A DNA stretch of 64,000 nt from Stutzerimonas stutzeri (GTDB lineage Bacteria > Pseudomonadota > Gammaproteobacteria > Pseudomonadales > Pseudomonadaceae), in the NCBI RefSeq assembly GCF_015291885.1, contig NZ_CP036186.1:930001-994000 (forward strand). The letters are read 5' to 3'. The notes beneath the pieces were generated by a model. That model made no database searches, was not told where the DNA came from, and saw nothing but the letters and a program-made list of their open reading frames with translations. The translations under genes and the position numbers were made by a program. Shown here piece by piece: positions 1-8,159 of the stretch; the stretch's first letter is position 1; every line of letters starts with the position of its first letter.

Positions 1-70
1 CCGAGCGCCAAGAACTCAGCGCCTTCCGCCTCTAGTTTTGTGTCGAGTCGCGGCATACCTGTCCTGTGAG

Positions 71-147
71 GCCTAACGATTAAGCTAAGGGGCCGGCTTT
101 AGCCGGTCCCAGCGAACGAAGTGAGCGATTTGAGCGACTTGTTAGAG
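71..147 (-). repeat. integron attC recombination site (cassette 3 end)
   Basis: Read on the minus strand, this imperfect palindrome begins with a CTAAC core, ends with GTTAGGC, and pairs internally (GGGACCGGC with GCCGGCCCC). That is the organisation of integron attC sites. It lies just past the stop of the leftmost visible cassette gene, as expected for a cassette's 3' recombination site. Its centre resembles the site at 969-1044, as in chromosomal arrays whose attC sites are similar. The sequence from 1 to 70 would belong to the next cassette; I see no gene in it. Confidence 0.85.
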
Positions 148-231
148 TCGCGTAGCACTCACCCAAACCGACAAGCTTCTCGTACCGATTTTGTTTTATG
201 ACCATCGTATTGTCGGAACAGGCCGTCGAGT

Positions 232-867
232 TCAGATATCGCGTGCCTTTTCACGAATATCATCGTCACGGTGTTTGTCGCAAATCTGCTTGATATATTG
301 ATCAGCGGCTTGGGCTCGTCGAGTGTTGGTAAGCTCAATATAGGCGTAACCAATTTCGTCGGGCGACCTGTAAACCAATTTCTCCTGACCTTTTGTCCAA
401 GTGGCTGGAAAGCTAGATACCTGCGTGCCGAATTTATCCTTTAGTGCCTTGGATAGCACACGCTCAGTATCTCCGCCACTTGAGTTAGCATCAATGCCAA
501 TTTTCATACGAACAATGGTGCCGTTATAAAGCTCATAAGAGATACCATCTACGCGGTAGCCACCTATGGTTTCCGAGCCAGTCAGACGTCCATAACTGTC
601 ACGCTTTGTGTTATATCGATAGGTCTCGAACTCAGTAAAAAATAGGCCGCGGAACGCATACATTCCCCTCTCTTCGGCTCTTGCATTGCAATAAATCGCG
701 GGATCTCGACTTTTGTAGAGGTGTGCATTGCCATAGGTACCGCGGAAAGCCTTTTTATTTATGACTTCCAGTGATTCGTCTAGGTTGATTCCCTTGATGT
801 CAAAGTTTGCAGCGGAGGCTACTTGCCAGAGGGGAAAGAGAAGAGCAATAAATAATGTTCGGCGCAT
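232..867 (-). CDS. integron cassette-encoded secreted protein of unknown function
   Basis: A 211-residue protein with a clear signal peptide (MRRTLFIALLFPLWQVASAA), so it is probably periplasmic. I do not recognise its family. The mature part is mostly polar, with many charged and aromatic residues, two cysteines (in IYCNAR and KQICDK) that could pair, and a basic, acidic tail. It is visibly AT-richer than the chromosomal genes to the right. It sits between two attC sites in the orientation of a cassette gene reading away from intI, so horizontal acquisition as a mobile cassette is the natural reading. Function unknown. Confidence 0.75.
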   Translation of the reverse strand: MRRTLFIALLFPLWQVASAANFDIKGINLDESLEVINKKAFRGTYGNAHLYKSRDPAIYCNARAEERGMYAFRGLFFTEFETYRYNTKRDSYGRLTGSETIGGYRVDGISYELYNGTIVRMKIGIDANSSGGDTERVLSKALKDKFGTQVSSFPATWTKGQEKLVYRSPDEIGYAYIELTNTRRAQAADQYIKQICDKHRDDDIREKARDI

Positions 868-968
868 GCAGAGATATCCTTGAAGTTGGCATTAATGGGT
901 TGCCGGTGCGGCATTGTCCTTTTGAGTTATTTTTGGAAAATTTGAGTTTGGAGATATTTCAGGTCGCA

Positions 969-1044
969 CTCTAACGTTTGGTTAAGGGGCGGGCTTTAGC
1001 CCGTCCCAGTGAGCGGAGCGAACGGTTTGAACCAATTGTTATGC
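969..1044 (-). repeat. integron attC recombination site (cassette 2 end)
   Basis: On the minus strand it runs from GCATAAC to GTTAGAG, with a central GC-rich stem (GGGACGGGC with GCCCGCCCC) and outer arms. Both the core sites and the inner stem match attC design, and the centre closely resembles the site at 71-147. The stop codon of the neighbouring cassette gene lies within its first bases, which is common in compact cassettes. Confidence 0.87.
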
Positions 1045-1272
1045 GCTGAACTGGCCAAGAACGGCCATTAGCAAAAGGGCAAATACGAGTACTCCAACGC
1101 AGCATACATAAGCCTCATTTCTGGAGCCGCTTAACCACTCGTTTTTTGGGTATTTCCCAAGAGTGGCCGCTTTTACAAATGGCCACCCTATGGCGTAGAA
1201 AAATGTTCCAAGTATTATTTCCGTTACTAAGTAGCCAAAAAATCGGACTGCAAGGCTGAGAAGTTCTTCCAT
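1039..1272 (-). CDS. integron cassette-encoded small membrane protein
   Basis: A 77-residue protein starting MEELLSLAVRFFGYLV. It has two strongly hydrophobic segments (roughly residues 5-30 and 50-72) joined by a short basic loop (KAATLGKYPKNEW), so it is probably a two-helix inner-membrane protein with the loop in the cytoplasm. The frame extends upstream to 1368, but that extension reads through the preceding attC site, so I chose the internal ATG at 1272. Small membrane proteins of unknown role are common integron cassette cargo. Function not assignable. Confidence 0.68.
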   Translation of the reverse strand: MEELLSLAVRFFGYLVTEIILGTFFYAIGWPFVKAATLGKYPKNEWLSGSRNEAYVCCVGVLVFALLLMAVLGQFSA

Positions 1273-1283
1273 GTGTCTCCAGC

Positions 1284-1361
1284 GTATAACGCCCGCAATA
1301 AACGGCGCGAGGAACGAGCGTCCGGCGACCGCAGGGAACGAATTTAATTGCGTTGTTAGTT
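1284..1361 (-). repeat. integron attC recombination site (cassette 1 end)
   Basis: On the minus strand it starts with an ACTAACAACGC core region, ends at GCGTTATAC, and carries complementary arms (CAACGCAATTAAA opposite TTTATTGCGGGCGTT) around a central GTTCCCTGCGGTCGCCGG segment. The outer arm organisation is that of an attC site, but the centre differs from the two sites further left. This suggests cassette 1 came from a different array. The stop codon of the LysE-type gene lies at its start. Confidence 0.8.
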
Positions 1362-1981
1362 CATTCACGACGAGCTAGTAGAAGTCCAATACCAGCACTG
1401 CCAAGTAGCCCCGAGCAAATCCGGTTGAACACACGACGCATCGAAGGTCGAGAGAACCAATGCCGCAATGCTTTCCCAAAAAATGCATACCCAGCTATCG
1501 CTACCCATTCAAGCATCAAGAACAGAACACCCAGAACTAGGAACTGAAATCCTACAGAACCAGCGGGGTCAACAAACTGAGGGAGAAAAGCTGTAAAGAT
1601 CAAGATAGCCTTTGGGTTTCCTGCTGCCAGAAGAAACTCTTGCCGTCCCAATTGGAACAAGCTTCTTCCTCCGAGTGCCTCGTCACCACTGTCCAAAGGA
1701 TCTGCAGTCCACAATTGAACCGCAATCCAAAGCAGATAAAGCCCTCCGACAATCTTTATGATGAAGAATAACTTTTCTGATGTGTATAGCACAGTCGCAA
1801 GCCCAGTTGCTGCCAGAGTAATCATCCCCACGAATGCAACAAGGCGACCAATCCCAGCATAACAGGCGACTCTGACGCCGTAGCGCTTCGCATTGGCCAT
1901 TGACAGCAGATTATTTGGCCCAGGTGCCATGTTCAGAGCAAAGCATGCTGGTATGAACAATAAAATCGTCATTAGCGACAC
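1361..1981 (-). CDS. LysE/RhtB-family amino-acid exporter, first integron cassette
   Basis: A 206-residue membrane protein with about six hydrophobic segments and the N-terminal family signature (ALNMAPGPNNLLSMANAKRYG). RhtB/LysE proteins export amino acids or amino-acid-like metabolites across the inner membrane. I chose the GTG start at 1981 because AAAAGGAG lies eight bases upstream on the minus strand; an ATG nine bases later is the alternative. It is the cassette nearest attI, the position normally best expressed and most recently inserted. A late NPKAILIFTAFLPQF motif is also typical of the family. The exported substrate cannot be deduced. Confidence 0.9.
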   Translation of the reverse strand: MSLMTILLFIPACFALNMAPGPNNLLSMANAKRYGVRVACYAGIGRLVAFVGMITLAATGLATVLYTSEKLFFIIKIVGGLYLLWIAVQLWTADPLDSGDEALGGRSLFQLGRQEFLLAAGNPKAILIFTAFLPQFVDPAGSVGFQFLVLGVLFLMLEWVAIAGYAFFGKALRHWFSRPSMRRVFNRICSGLLGSAGIGLLLARRE

Positions 1982-1998
1982 AGCTGATTCTCCTTTTG

Positions 1999-2136
1999 AG
2001 CTAACTATAATTAGACACCAATTGGTGTATAAGACGCCCAGCGGGCGTGGTGTATAACATTCCTTGTCATCTGGTCGTTCCTTGTCTAGGCTGGGCCTCT
2101 CAAGGGAATGATGAATGTATAAGGGAGTTATACACC
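1999..2136. promoter_or_regulatory. putative integron attI site and divergent intI/cassette promoter region
   Basis: This lies between the first cassette and intI. A GTTAGCT core (minus strand, 1999-2005) is the likely cassette insertion point, although its sixth base departs from the GTTRRRY consensus. The region is full of small repeats: a perfect 14-bp palindrome ACACCAATTGGTGT (2015-2028), a stem ACGCCC-AGC-GGGCGT (2034-2048), GGTGTATAAC at 2049-2058 with its exact inverse GTTATACACC at 2127-2136, and TTCCTTGTC twice (2060-2068 and 2078-2086). These could be integrase binding sites or operators. I see no CTGT-N8-ACAG LexA box. Confidence 0.65.
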
Positions 2137-3102
2137 ATGGATGAGAAGCCGCGACTGTTGGACCGAGTGCGGGAGCAGATTAGGCTCAAACACTACTCGA
2201 TCAGAACTGAGCGTGTCTATTGCGAGTGGATAAAGCGTTATGTCCGCTTTCACAAATATCGACATCCGCTCGATATGGGGGCGCCAGAGGTTGAAGCCTT
2301 TCTTTCTGACCTCGCTGTTCGCCGCGATGTTTCTGCTTCAACGCAGAACCAAGCGCTTGCCGCATTGCTGTTTCTTTATAAGCAGGTGCTTAAACAAGAG
2401 CTGCCCTGGCTGGGTGAGGTTGTGCGGGCTAAAAAACCGGCGCGGTTGCCTGTAGTGCTCTCAATAGACGAGGTGCACCGGATACTTGCGCAGCTGGAGG
2501 GGGAAGTCGGACTTGTTGCGAGGCTACTTTACGGCGGTGGCATGCGCCTGATGGAGGGGGTGAGGCTTCGAGTCAAGGACGTCGATTTTGCCCGTAACGA
2601 AATCATTATTAGAGACGGTAAAGGCCAGAAGGACCGCGTCACGGTATTGCCGGCGACGTTGGTCGCGCCCCTCAAGCAGCACCTTGCCCGGGTTCGGCTT
2701 ATGCACCAGCAGGAGTTGGCGGAGGGGAGGGGGGACGTCTATCTACCTGATGCCCTTTCTCGCAAATACCCACGGGCGCCCAGGGAGTGGGCTTGGCAGT
2801 ATGTATTCCCGGCCTCAGGTCTTTCGGTCGACCCACGCAGCCAGGCGGTGCGTCGGCATCATTTCGATGAAAAGCGTATACAGCGCGCATTCAAGCGAGC
2901 GCTCAACGCGACCGGCATAGCCAAGCCTGCAACGCCTCATACATTGCGACACAGCTTCGCTACGCACTTGCTGGAAAGCGGGCAGGACATACGCACGGTG
3001 CAGGAATTACTGGGGCATGCGGACGTCAAGACGACCATGATTTACACCCATGTGCTCAACCGGGGCGGCTTGGCGGTGCTGAGTCCGCTCGATCGTATGT
3101 GA
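2137..3102 (+). CDS. intI: integron integrase (IntI, tyrosine recombinase)
   Basis: A 321-residue site-specific recombinase that inserts and excises gene cassettes at attI and attC. The N-terminal SAM-like domain ([21 protein letters not shown]) resembles IntI1. The catalytic domain has Arg in GGGMRLMEG, Lys in GKGQKDR, the [12 protein letters not shown] box, GHADVKTT, and the nucleophile Tyr in MIYTHV. The insertion that distinguishes IntI from XerC/D is present ([17 protein letters not shown] followed by RRHHFDEK). All catalytic residues are intact, so it should be active. I started it at the ATG giving [11 protein letters not shown], because the upstream extension runs into the attI repeats. 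Orientation opposite to the cassettes is the classical integron layout. Confidence 0.95.
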   Translation: MDEKPRLLDRVREQIRLKHYSIRTERVYCEWIKRYVRFHKYRHPLDMGAPEVEAFLSDLAVRRDVSASTQNQALAALLFLYKQVLKQELPWLGEVVRAKKPARLPVVLSIDEVHRILAQLEGEVGLVARLLYGGGMRLMEGVRLRVKDVDFARNEIIIRDGKGQKDRVTVLPATLVAPLKQHLARVRLMHQQELAEGRGDVYLPDALSRKYPRAPREWAWQYVFPASGLSVDPRSQAVRRHHFDEKRIQRAFKRALNATGIAKPATPHTLRHSFATHLLESGQDIRTVQELLGHADVKTTMIYTHVLNRGGLAVLSPLDRM

Positions 3103-3149
3103 CCCGCTGTTTGCTGAAAGACGCGAGCATGGCGGTTGCGGGCTAGCGG

Positions 3150-3194
3150 CACCGTCGCAGACTACGATCATGCGGATCGTTGCCTGCGACGGTG
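3150..3194. terminator. hairpin between intI and the sugar dehydrogenase gene
   Basis: CACCGTCGCAG at 3150-3160 pairs with CTGCGACGGTG at 3184-3194, and an inner CGATC/GATCG stem extends it. The two flanking genes converge here, so it may act as a bidirectional terminator. There is no long T tract on either side, so rho-independent function is uncertain. It is a candidate for the chromosomal border of the integron. Confidence 0.45.
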
Positions 3195-3205
3195 TTCAGT
3201 AAAAC

Positions 3206-4504
3206 TTACTGATTACGCGTCACCCGCCACACCACATTGGCTAGGTCATCGGCGACGATCAGCGCGCCGCGCGGGTCGACGGTCACGCCGACCGGGCGAC
3301 CGCGTGTCTTGCCGTCGTCGGTGCGAAAGCCCGTGGCGAAGTCGATCGGCTCACCGGCGGGGCGACCGTCGCGGAAGGGTACGAAGATCACCTTGTAGCC
3401 GACCGGTTCCTTGCGGTTCCAGCTGCCATGCTCACCGATGAACACGCCTTCGGCGAACTGTTCGCCCATCACGTCCGACGAAAAGTCCAGGCCAAGCGCG
3501 GCGACGTGCGAGCCCAGGGCGTAGTCCGGCGTGATGCTGGCAGCGACCTTGTCCTTGTCCTGTGGGCGCACGCGGTCATCGACGTTCTGGCCCCAGTAAG
3601 CGTACGGCCAGCCATAGAAGCCGCCTTCCTTAACCGACGTCAGGTAGTCCGGCACCAGGTCTTCGCCAAGTTCGTCGCGTTCGTTGACTACCGTCCACAG
3701 CTGGCCGGTTTCCGGCTGTATCGCCATTGCGGTGGGGTTGCGCAGGCCGGTGGCGTAGGGCTTGTAGGCGCCGGTTTCGGCGTTGACCTGCCAAACCATG
3801 GCCCGGTCGACCTCGGCTTCCATACCACGCTCGGTGATGTTGCTGTTTGAGCCGATGCCGACATAAAGGTACTGGCCGTCCGGGCTGATGGTCAGGGCCT
3901 TGGTCCAGTGGTGGTTGATCTCCGACGGCAGGTCCGCCACTTTGGTTGGCGGGCCGCTGGCCTCGGTCTGGCCGTCCTGATAGTCGAAGCGAACGAGTTC
4001 GTCCTGGTTGGCGACATATAGATTGCCGTCGTGGAAGGCCAGCCCATACGGCGCGTTGAGGTCTTCGGCGAATACGGTTTGCAGCTCGTAGGTGCCGTCA
4101 CCGTCCGCATCGCGCAGCAGGGTCAGGCGGTTGCCGCTTTCTACCGAGGTGTTGCCCTTGGCCTTGAGATAACCGGCGATGACGTCCTTCGGCTTGAGCT
4201 TAGCCGCGTTGCCGCCGCGGCCCTCGGCGACAAGGATGTCGCCGTTGGGCAGCACCAGGGTCTGGCGCGGAATCTTCAGATCGGTGGCGATCGCCGTCAC
4301 GCTGAAGTTCTCAGGAACCGTGGGCACCTGATCGCCCCAGGGGGTTGGCTCGGCGATCTTCATACTTGGCAGCAGGCCGCGTTCCGGCTCGGGCAGCTTG
4401 GGGTTCGTCCCGTAGTGCTGGGCGGAGTCCTGCTCGCCACCGCATGCGCTCAGCAGTACGGCCATGGCCAGGGCGGTTAGTGCGCTTGAGCTTGAATGCT
4501 TCAT
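3206..4504 (-). CDS. PQQ-dependent sugar dehydrogenase-like lipoprotein
   Basis: A 432-residue protein of the soluble glucose/sorbosone dehydrogenase beta-propeller family. These periplasmic enzymes oxidise aldose sugars or related alcohols using PQQ. The N-terminus is a lipoprotein signal with lipobox LLSACG, so the enzyme is probably membrane-anchored. Family-type blades include DLKIPRQTLVLPNGDILVAEG, YGLAFHDGNLYVAN, YVGIGSNSN, GLRNPTAMA and GEHGSWNR near the C-terminal third. It overlaps the end of the upstream DUF2231-like gene by four bases (ATGA), so the two are co-transcribed. The substrate is unknown. Confidence 0.85.
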   Translation of the reverse strand: MKHSSSSALTALAMAVLLSACGGEQDSAQHYGTNPKLPEPERGLLPSMKIAEPTPWGDQVPTVPENFSVTAIATDLKIPRQTLVLPNGDILVAEGRGGNAAKLKPKDVIAGYLKAKGNTSVESGNRLTLLRDADGDGTYELQTVFAEDLNAPYGLAFHDGNLYVANQDELVRFDYQDGQTEASGPPTKVADLPSEINHHWTKALTISPDGQYLYVGIGSNSNITERGMEAEVDRAMVWQVNAETGAYKPYATGLRNPTAMAIQPETGQLWTVVNERDELGEDLVPDYLTSVKEGGFYGWPYAYWGQNVDDRVRPQDKDKVAASITPDYALGSHVAALGLDFSSDVMGEQFAEGVFIGEHGSWNRKEPVGYKVIFVPFRDGRPAGEPIDFATGFRTDDGKTRGRPVGVTVDPRGALIVADDLANVVWRVTRNQ

Positions 4505-4950
4505 GCCTCACCTCCGTCGCGCAGGTTGCTCACGCCAATCCACGTCGCGGCGCAGGCCAGTAGCGTGACGATTACCGACAGCACCAGGCCCAGCGGCATG
4601 GTCGCCCAGGCGTCCTTGGCGTGCTCCAGGGCATTGATGAACCCCAGGACCCAGGTCGCTAAAAGAAGCAGAAAGTACATCAGTGGCCGCCCCTTTTTGT
4701 AATGGGCGCGCAGCAGGTTCACTACTGCGAACAGCAGTGCCAGGCCGCAGAAGACCAGCCCACCGGCAATCAGCCAGGCGGCAAAATTGCTCCATTGAAT
4801 CTCGTAAGTCTTGAAGTAGGCGATGTCGCTGAGCATGGCGCCGAGAAACAGAGGGACGGTGCCGGCCAGCAATGTCGCATGCAGTGGGTTCGGGACGTGG
4901 CGGGAGATGCTATGGGTGGTGGTTTGCGTGCTGCGGGTGATAACGGTCAC
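4501..4950 (-). CDS. DUF2231-like small membrane protein
   Basis: A 149-residue protein with four hydrophobic segments (about residues 25-45, 58-82, 90-108, 118-140). It resembles the DUF2231 family: PNPLHATLLAGTVPLFLGAMLSD near the N-terminus, then IQWSNFAAWLIAGG. The function of these proteins is not established. It is the first gene of a two-gene operon with the PQQ-type sugar dehydrogenase, with a four-base overlap. A role as membrane partner or electron acceptor for that enzyme is possible but is only an inference from position. Confidence 0.75.
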   Translation of the reverse strand: MTVITRSTQTTTHSISRHVPNPLHATLLAGTVPLFLGAMLSDIAYFKTYEIQWSNFAAWLIAGGLVFCGLALLFAVVNLLRAHYKKGRPLMYFLLLLATWVLGFINALEHAKDAWATMPLGLVLSVIVTLLACAATWIGVSNLRDGGEA

Positions 4951-5636
4951 GTAGATATCCTCATCGCTGGAGACCTGTCCTCATGCTCGACGCAGATGCG
5001 CTGGCGGTCTGGATTGCTCTGACTGTGCTTAAAAGGGGATCGTGACGTTGCATCGTTAGTTCACTGCCGATGGGCAATCAGCTTCCCATTCGGCAAGGCA
5101 GGGTGCGAAGACCGCAGGTGTGCGGATGGCTGAGTGGCCACGCTGGCGCTTTGGGTCGATCATTCGGAGCACTTGGCTACGGCAACCGCAGGGAAATGAA
5201 ATGTTGCAGGTTGCCTCATGCACGAGTGCCAGCGTATGCCTGACATATGCCGTTCGGCAGCTGGCACGGACAGTCGTGATTACGTTCGACGCCGCAGAGC
5301 CACCGGACTTAGAGCGCAAGTCATAGCTGAGCCGTTTACGTGCCTACCGCGTTCTCGCGCCGACCGCCTTTCTCTCATCAGGCGCACTTTTGCAGCCCGC
5401 TTTTCGTGCCTTACGCACAAACCAAGTGCTCCGAACCGGACCATTTGATCCGTTTCGCCCTCGTCAAAACGCTAAGCCACTGATCCATAAGCGAATCGAT
5501 CCGATGGCACGCTTTCTGCTCTCTCCTCGACAGTCGCCCGTGTGCAAAGGGCGGCGGCGTCACGCATACAGAGAAGCGCCTGCGCCATTGGCGACGCGCT
5601 CAGGTTTCCGCCTTGCGTCAGAGGAGTGCGTCATCC
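4951..5636. other. gene-free 686-bp stretch upstream of the oxygenase operon
   Basis: I find no convincing gene here. Short open frames exist on both strands, but none has a good ribosome binding site, a plausible composition or a recognisable motif. The stretch should hold the divergent promoters of the DUF2231-like gene (leftward) and the oxygenase-transporter operon (rightward), and possibly an operator or leader for the latter. I see no strong hairpin with a T tract. Confidence 0.5.
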
Positions 5637-6647
5637 ATGACTCTGCAATACGTTCCCATCATCGACCTTGCGCCATATTTCGCCGGAGCGCCGAAGGGCA
5701 AGCAGCAGGTCGCCCGTGCCGTGGACCAGGCCTGTCGCGACATCGGCTTTCTGGTCATCACCAATCACCAGATTCCCACTGAGCTGATCGAGCGCGTGTC
5801 GCGGCTGACGCGGCAGTTCTTCGCCCTGCCGCTGGCGGAAAAGCGCAAGGTCGACCGGCCCAGCCCGGAAATGGTGCGCGGCTACAGCGCCATCGCCGAA
5901 GAGAGTCTGTCGTACTCCATGGAGGAGTCGGCGCCGGGGGATCTCAAGGAATCCTTCTCCATCGGACCCAGCGATGTACCGGATGAGGACTACTACCGTT
6001 GCGCCGAAGCCGGCCCGCATTTCGCGCCGAATGTCTGGCCTGGCGGCATCGAGGGTTTCGAGCAGGCCTATCGCGAATACTTCGCCGCCATGAGCGAGCT
6101 GTCGCAGTCGCTGATGCGCATCTTCGCGCTAGCGCTGAAACTGCCGGAAACCTTCTTCGACGACAAGATCGACAAACACATCAGCATGTTCCGCAGCCTC
6201 AGCTACCCGGACGTGAAGGGCACGGTGGAGCCCGGCCAGATGCGCGCCGGTGCCCACACCGATTACGGCAGCCTGACCATCGTCAAGCCGGACAACGCGT
6301 TGGGCGGCTTGCAGGCGCGCAACCGTCAGGGCGAATGGGTGGATGTGCCCTATGTGGAGAACGGCTTCGCCGTAAACATCGGCGACCTGATGATGCAGTG
6401 GACCAACGATCAGTGGATTTCCACGCTGCATCGGGTGGTCAACCCGCCTGAGGACAGCCCTGCCGACAACGGGCGACAGTCACTGGTGTTCTTCCACCAG
6501 CCCAACTATGACGCGCTGATCGAGTGCTTGCCGGGATGCCTGGCCGCGGGCGAAGCGCCACGCCACGCGCCGGTCACCTCCGGCGACAATCTGCTCTCCA
6601 AGTTCGTCAAGCAGACCACCTTCGGCAAAGGCCTGGAGGTCGCATGA
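5637..6647 (+). CDS. 2-oxoglutarate/Fe(II) oxygenase, isopenicillin-N-synthase-like
   Basis: A 336-residue oxygenase with the N-terminal DIOX_N segment (VPIIDLAPYFAG, RDIGFLVITNH) and a catalytic jelly-roll domain. The iron ligands are visible as His and Asp in GAHTDYGSLTIV and His in STLHRVVNP, with the 2-oxoglutarate-binding RQSLVFF motif. I started it at the ATG giving MTLQYVPII because AGAGGAG lies ten bases upstream. It is the first gene of a six-gene operon with a glyoxalase-fold protein and a nucleoside-type ABC importer. This points to oxidation of an imported nucleobase, nucleoside or related heterocycle, but the substrate is inferred from neighbours only. Confidence 0.85.
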   Translation: MTLQYVPIIDLAPYFAGAPKGKQQVARAVDQACRDIGFLVITNHQIPTELIERVSRLTRQFFALPLAEKRKVDRPSPEMVRGYSAIAEESLSYSMEESAPGDLKESFSIGPSDVPDEDYYRCAEAGPHFAPNVWPGGIEGFEQAYREYFAAMSELSQSLMRIFALALKLPETFFDDKIDKHISMFRSLSYPDVKGTVEPGQMRAGAHTDYGSLTIVKPDNALGGLQARNRQGEWVDVPYVENGFAVNIGDLMMQWTNDQWISTLHRVVNPPEDSPADNGRQSLVFFHQPNYDALIECLPGCLAAGEAPRHAPVTSGDNLLSKFVKQTTFGKGLEVA

Positions 6648-7030
6648 GCACGCTGTCCTACGTCAACGTCTTCGCCCGGGACATCGAGGCGCTGAGCGGC
6701 TTCTACCGCGAGCTGTTCGGCTTCAGGAACATCCCCGAGATCGCCTCGCCGATCTTTCGCGGGCTGGATACCGGCAAGAGCTGCATCGGCTTCAACGCGC
6801 CGGAAGCCTACGAGCTGCTGCAGCTGGACGCATTCGCCGACGCCCGCGGCTGCAAGTTCCTGCTGAACATCGACGTCGATTCGAAAGACGAGGTCGAGCG
6901 GCTGGTACCCATCGCCGTCGCCATGGGCGCGCGGCTGATCAAGGCGCCCTACGAGACCTATTACCACTGGTATCAGGCGGTGCTGCTGGACCCGGAAGAC
7001 AACGTGTTTCGCATCAACCACATGCTTTGA
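6644..7030 (+). CDS. VOC (glyoxalase/dioxygenase-fold) family protein
   Basis: A 128-residue single-domain protein with the paired beta-alpha-beta-beta-beta modules of the vicinal oxygen chelate family (LSYVNVFARDIEALSGFYRELFGF, then YYHWYQAVLLDPEDNVFRINHML). Family members bind a metal and act as lyases, isomerases or dioxygenases, or as small-molecule binders. Its ATG overlaps the stop of the oxygenase gene by four bases (ATGA), indicating translational coupling and probably the same pathway. The reaction cannot be named from sequence. Confidence 0.82.
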   Translation: MSTLSYVNVFARDIEALSGFYRELFGFRNIPEIASPIFRGLDTGKSCIGFNAPEAYELLQLDAFADARGCKFLLNIDVDSKDEVERLVPIAVAMGARLIKAPYETYYHWYQAVLLDPEDNVFRINHML

Positions 7031-7055
7031 CGTGCCAACCTCAGGAAGACCAAAA

Positions 7056-8159
7056 ATGCTCAATCAGATGAAACGGACCTTGTGTGCGGCGATGGCTCTC
7101 GGCCTGACGACGACTGTTGGCGCCGCCGCGGCGCAGGAAGGGCAAGGGCTGACCCTCGATAAGCCGGCGAAAATCGCCATGCTCTACATCAGCCCGCGCA
7201 ACGACGGCGGCTGGACCCAGGCCTTCGACGAGGCGCGGCAGAAGCTCGAAACCGAGCTGGATACCAGGATCCAGTACGTCGAGAGCGTGCCGGAGAACGC
7301 TTCCTCGATCCGCCCGGCCGTGGACCGGCTGATCCAGCGCGGCGCCAACGTCATCATCGGCACCGCCTTCGGCTACTCGGACACCTTCAAGGAGCTGGCT
7401 GACAAGTATCCGGATGTCGCCTTCCTCAACGGCTCGGGCACCACGAATAGCGCCAATCTCGAATCCTTTTACGGGCGCACCTACGAAAGCCAGTACCTGT
7501 GCGGCATGGCGGCGGGCGCGGCGTCGAAGACCGGCAAGCTCGGCTTCGTTGCGGCCAATCCCTTTGGTCAGGTGAACTGGACGGTCAACGCCTTCGCCCT
7601 GGGCGCCCAGCAGATCAACCCGGACGCCACCGTCACCGTTGTCTACACCGGCGCCTGGAACGACCCGGTCAAGGAACGCGCCGCCGCCATGGCGCTGATC
7701 GACTCCGGCGCCGACGTGCTCGGCCAGCACGTCGACAGCCCGACGCCGCAGATCGTCGCTCAGGAGCGCGGCGTGCACGGCACCGGCCACCACCGAGACA
7801 TGCGCGAGTTTGCCCCGGATGCCACCGTCTGTTCTTCGGTCTGGGTGTGGGACAAATTCCTCGCGCCGGAGCTGAAGAAGATCAGCGCCGGCAACTGGAC
7901 GCCGCCAGAGAACGGCGCGCTGCTGTCCATGGCCGAAGGCGGCACCGACGCGGCCTGCTGCGGCCCGGCGGTTTCCGAGGCGGATAAGGCCAAGATCATG
8001 GCCGCCCGCGAAGAGCTGCTCAAAGGCGAGAAGAAGATCTACGCCGGCCCGATGCTCGACCGTGACGGCACCGAGCGCATCGCCGCTGGCGAGGTCATGG
8101 CCGACCCCGCACTGTGGCAGATGGACTGGTTCGTCAAAGGAGTGATCACCCAGCAATGA
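7056..8159 (+). CDS. BMP-family ABC transporter substrate-binding protein
   Basis: A 367-residue periplasmic binding protein of the Bmp/Med/PnrA family, which bind purine and pyrimidine nucleosides or nucleobases. It has a signal peptide (MKRTLCAAMALGLTTTVGAAAA), the typical opening (AKIAMLYISPRNDGGWTQAFDEAR), GTAFGYSDTF, and GFVAANPFGQVNWTVNAFALG. The start follows AGGAAG. It precedes one ATPase and two permease genes with overlapping ends, completing an importer. It probably delivers the substrate handled by the upstream oxygenase. Confidence 0.9.
   Translation: MLNQMKRTLCAAMALGLTTTVGAAAAQEGQGLTLDKPAKIAMLYISPRNDGGWTQAFDEARQKLETELDTRIQYVESVPENASSIRPAVDRLIQRGANVIIGTAFGYSDTFKELADKYPDVAFLNGSGTTNSANLESFYGRTYESQYLCGMAAGAASKTGKLGFVAANPFGQVNWTVNAFALGAQQINPDATVTVVYTGAWNDPVKERAAAMALIDSGADVLGQHVDSPTPQIVAQERGVHGTGHHRDMREFAPDATVCSSVWVWDKFLAPELKKISAGNWTPPENGALLSMAEGGTDAACCGPAVSEADKAKIMAAREELLKGEKKIYAGPMLDRDGTERIAAGEVMADPALWQMDWFVKGVITQQ

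Noticed and set aside
1273..1368. Upstream extension of the small membrane cassette gene to an ATG at 1368
   Set aside because: The extension is the translated attC site; the internal ATG at 1272 begins the part that looks like a protein.
1981..2136. LexA (SOS) box in the intI promoter
   Set aside because: No CTGT-N8-ACAG or close variant found; the repeats present have other sequences.
5056..5482. Small genes in the gap before the oxygenase operon
   Set aside because: Frames on both strands are short, lack ribosome binding sites and have unconvincing composition.
7041..8156. 371-codon open frame antisense to the BMP binding protein
   Set aside because: Composition and lack of motifs mark it as a shadow.
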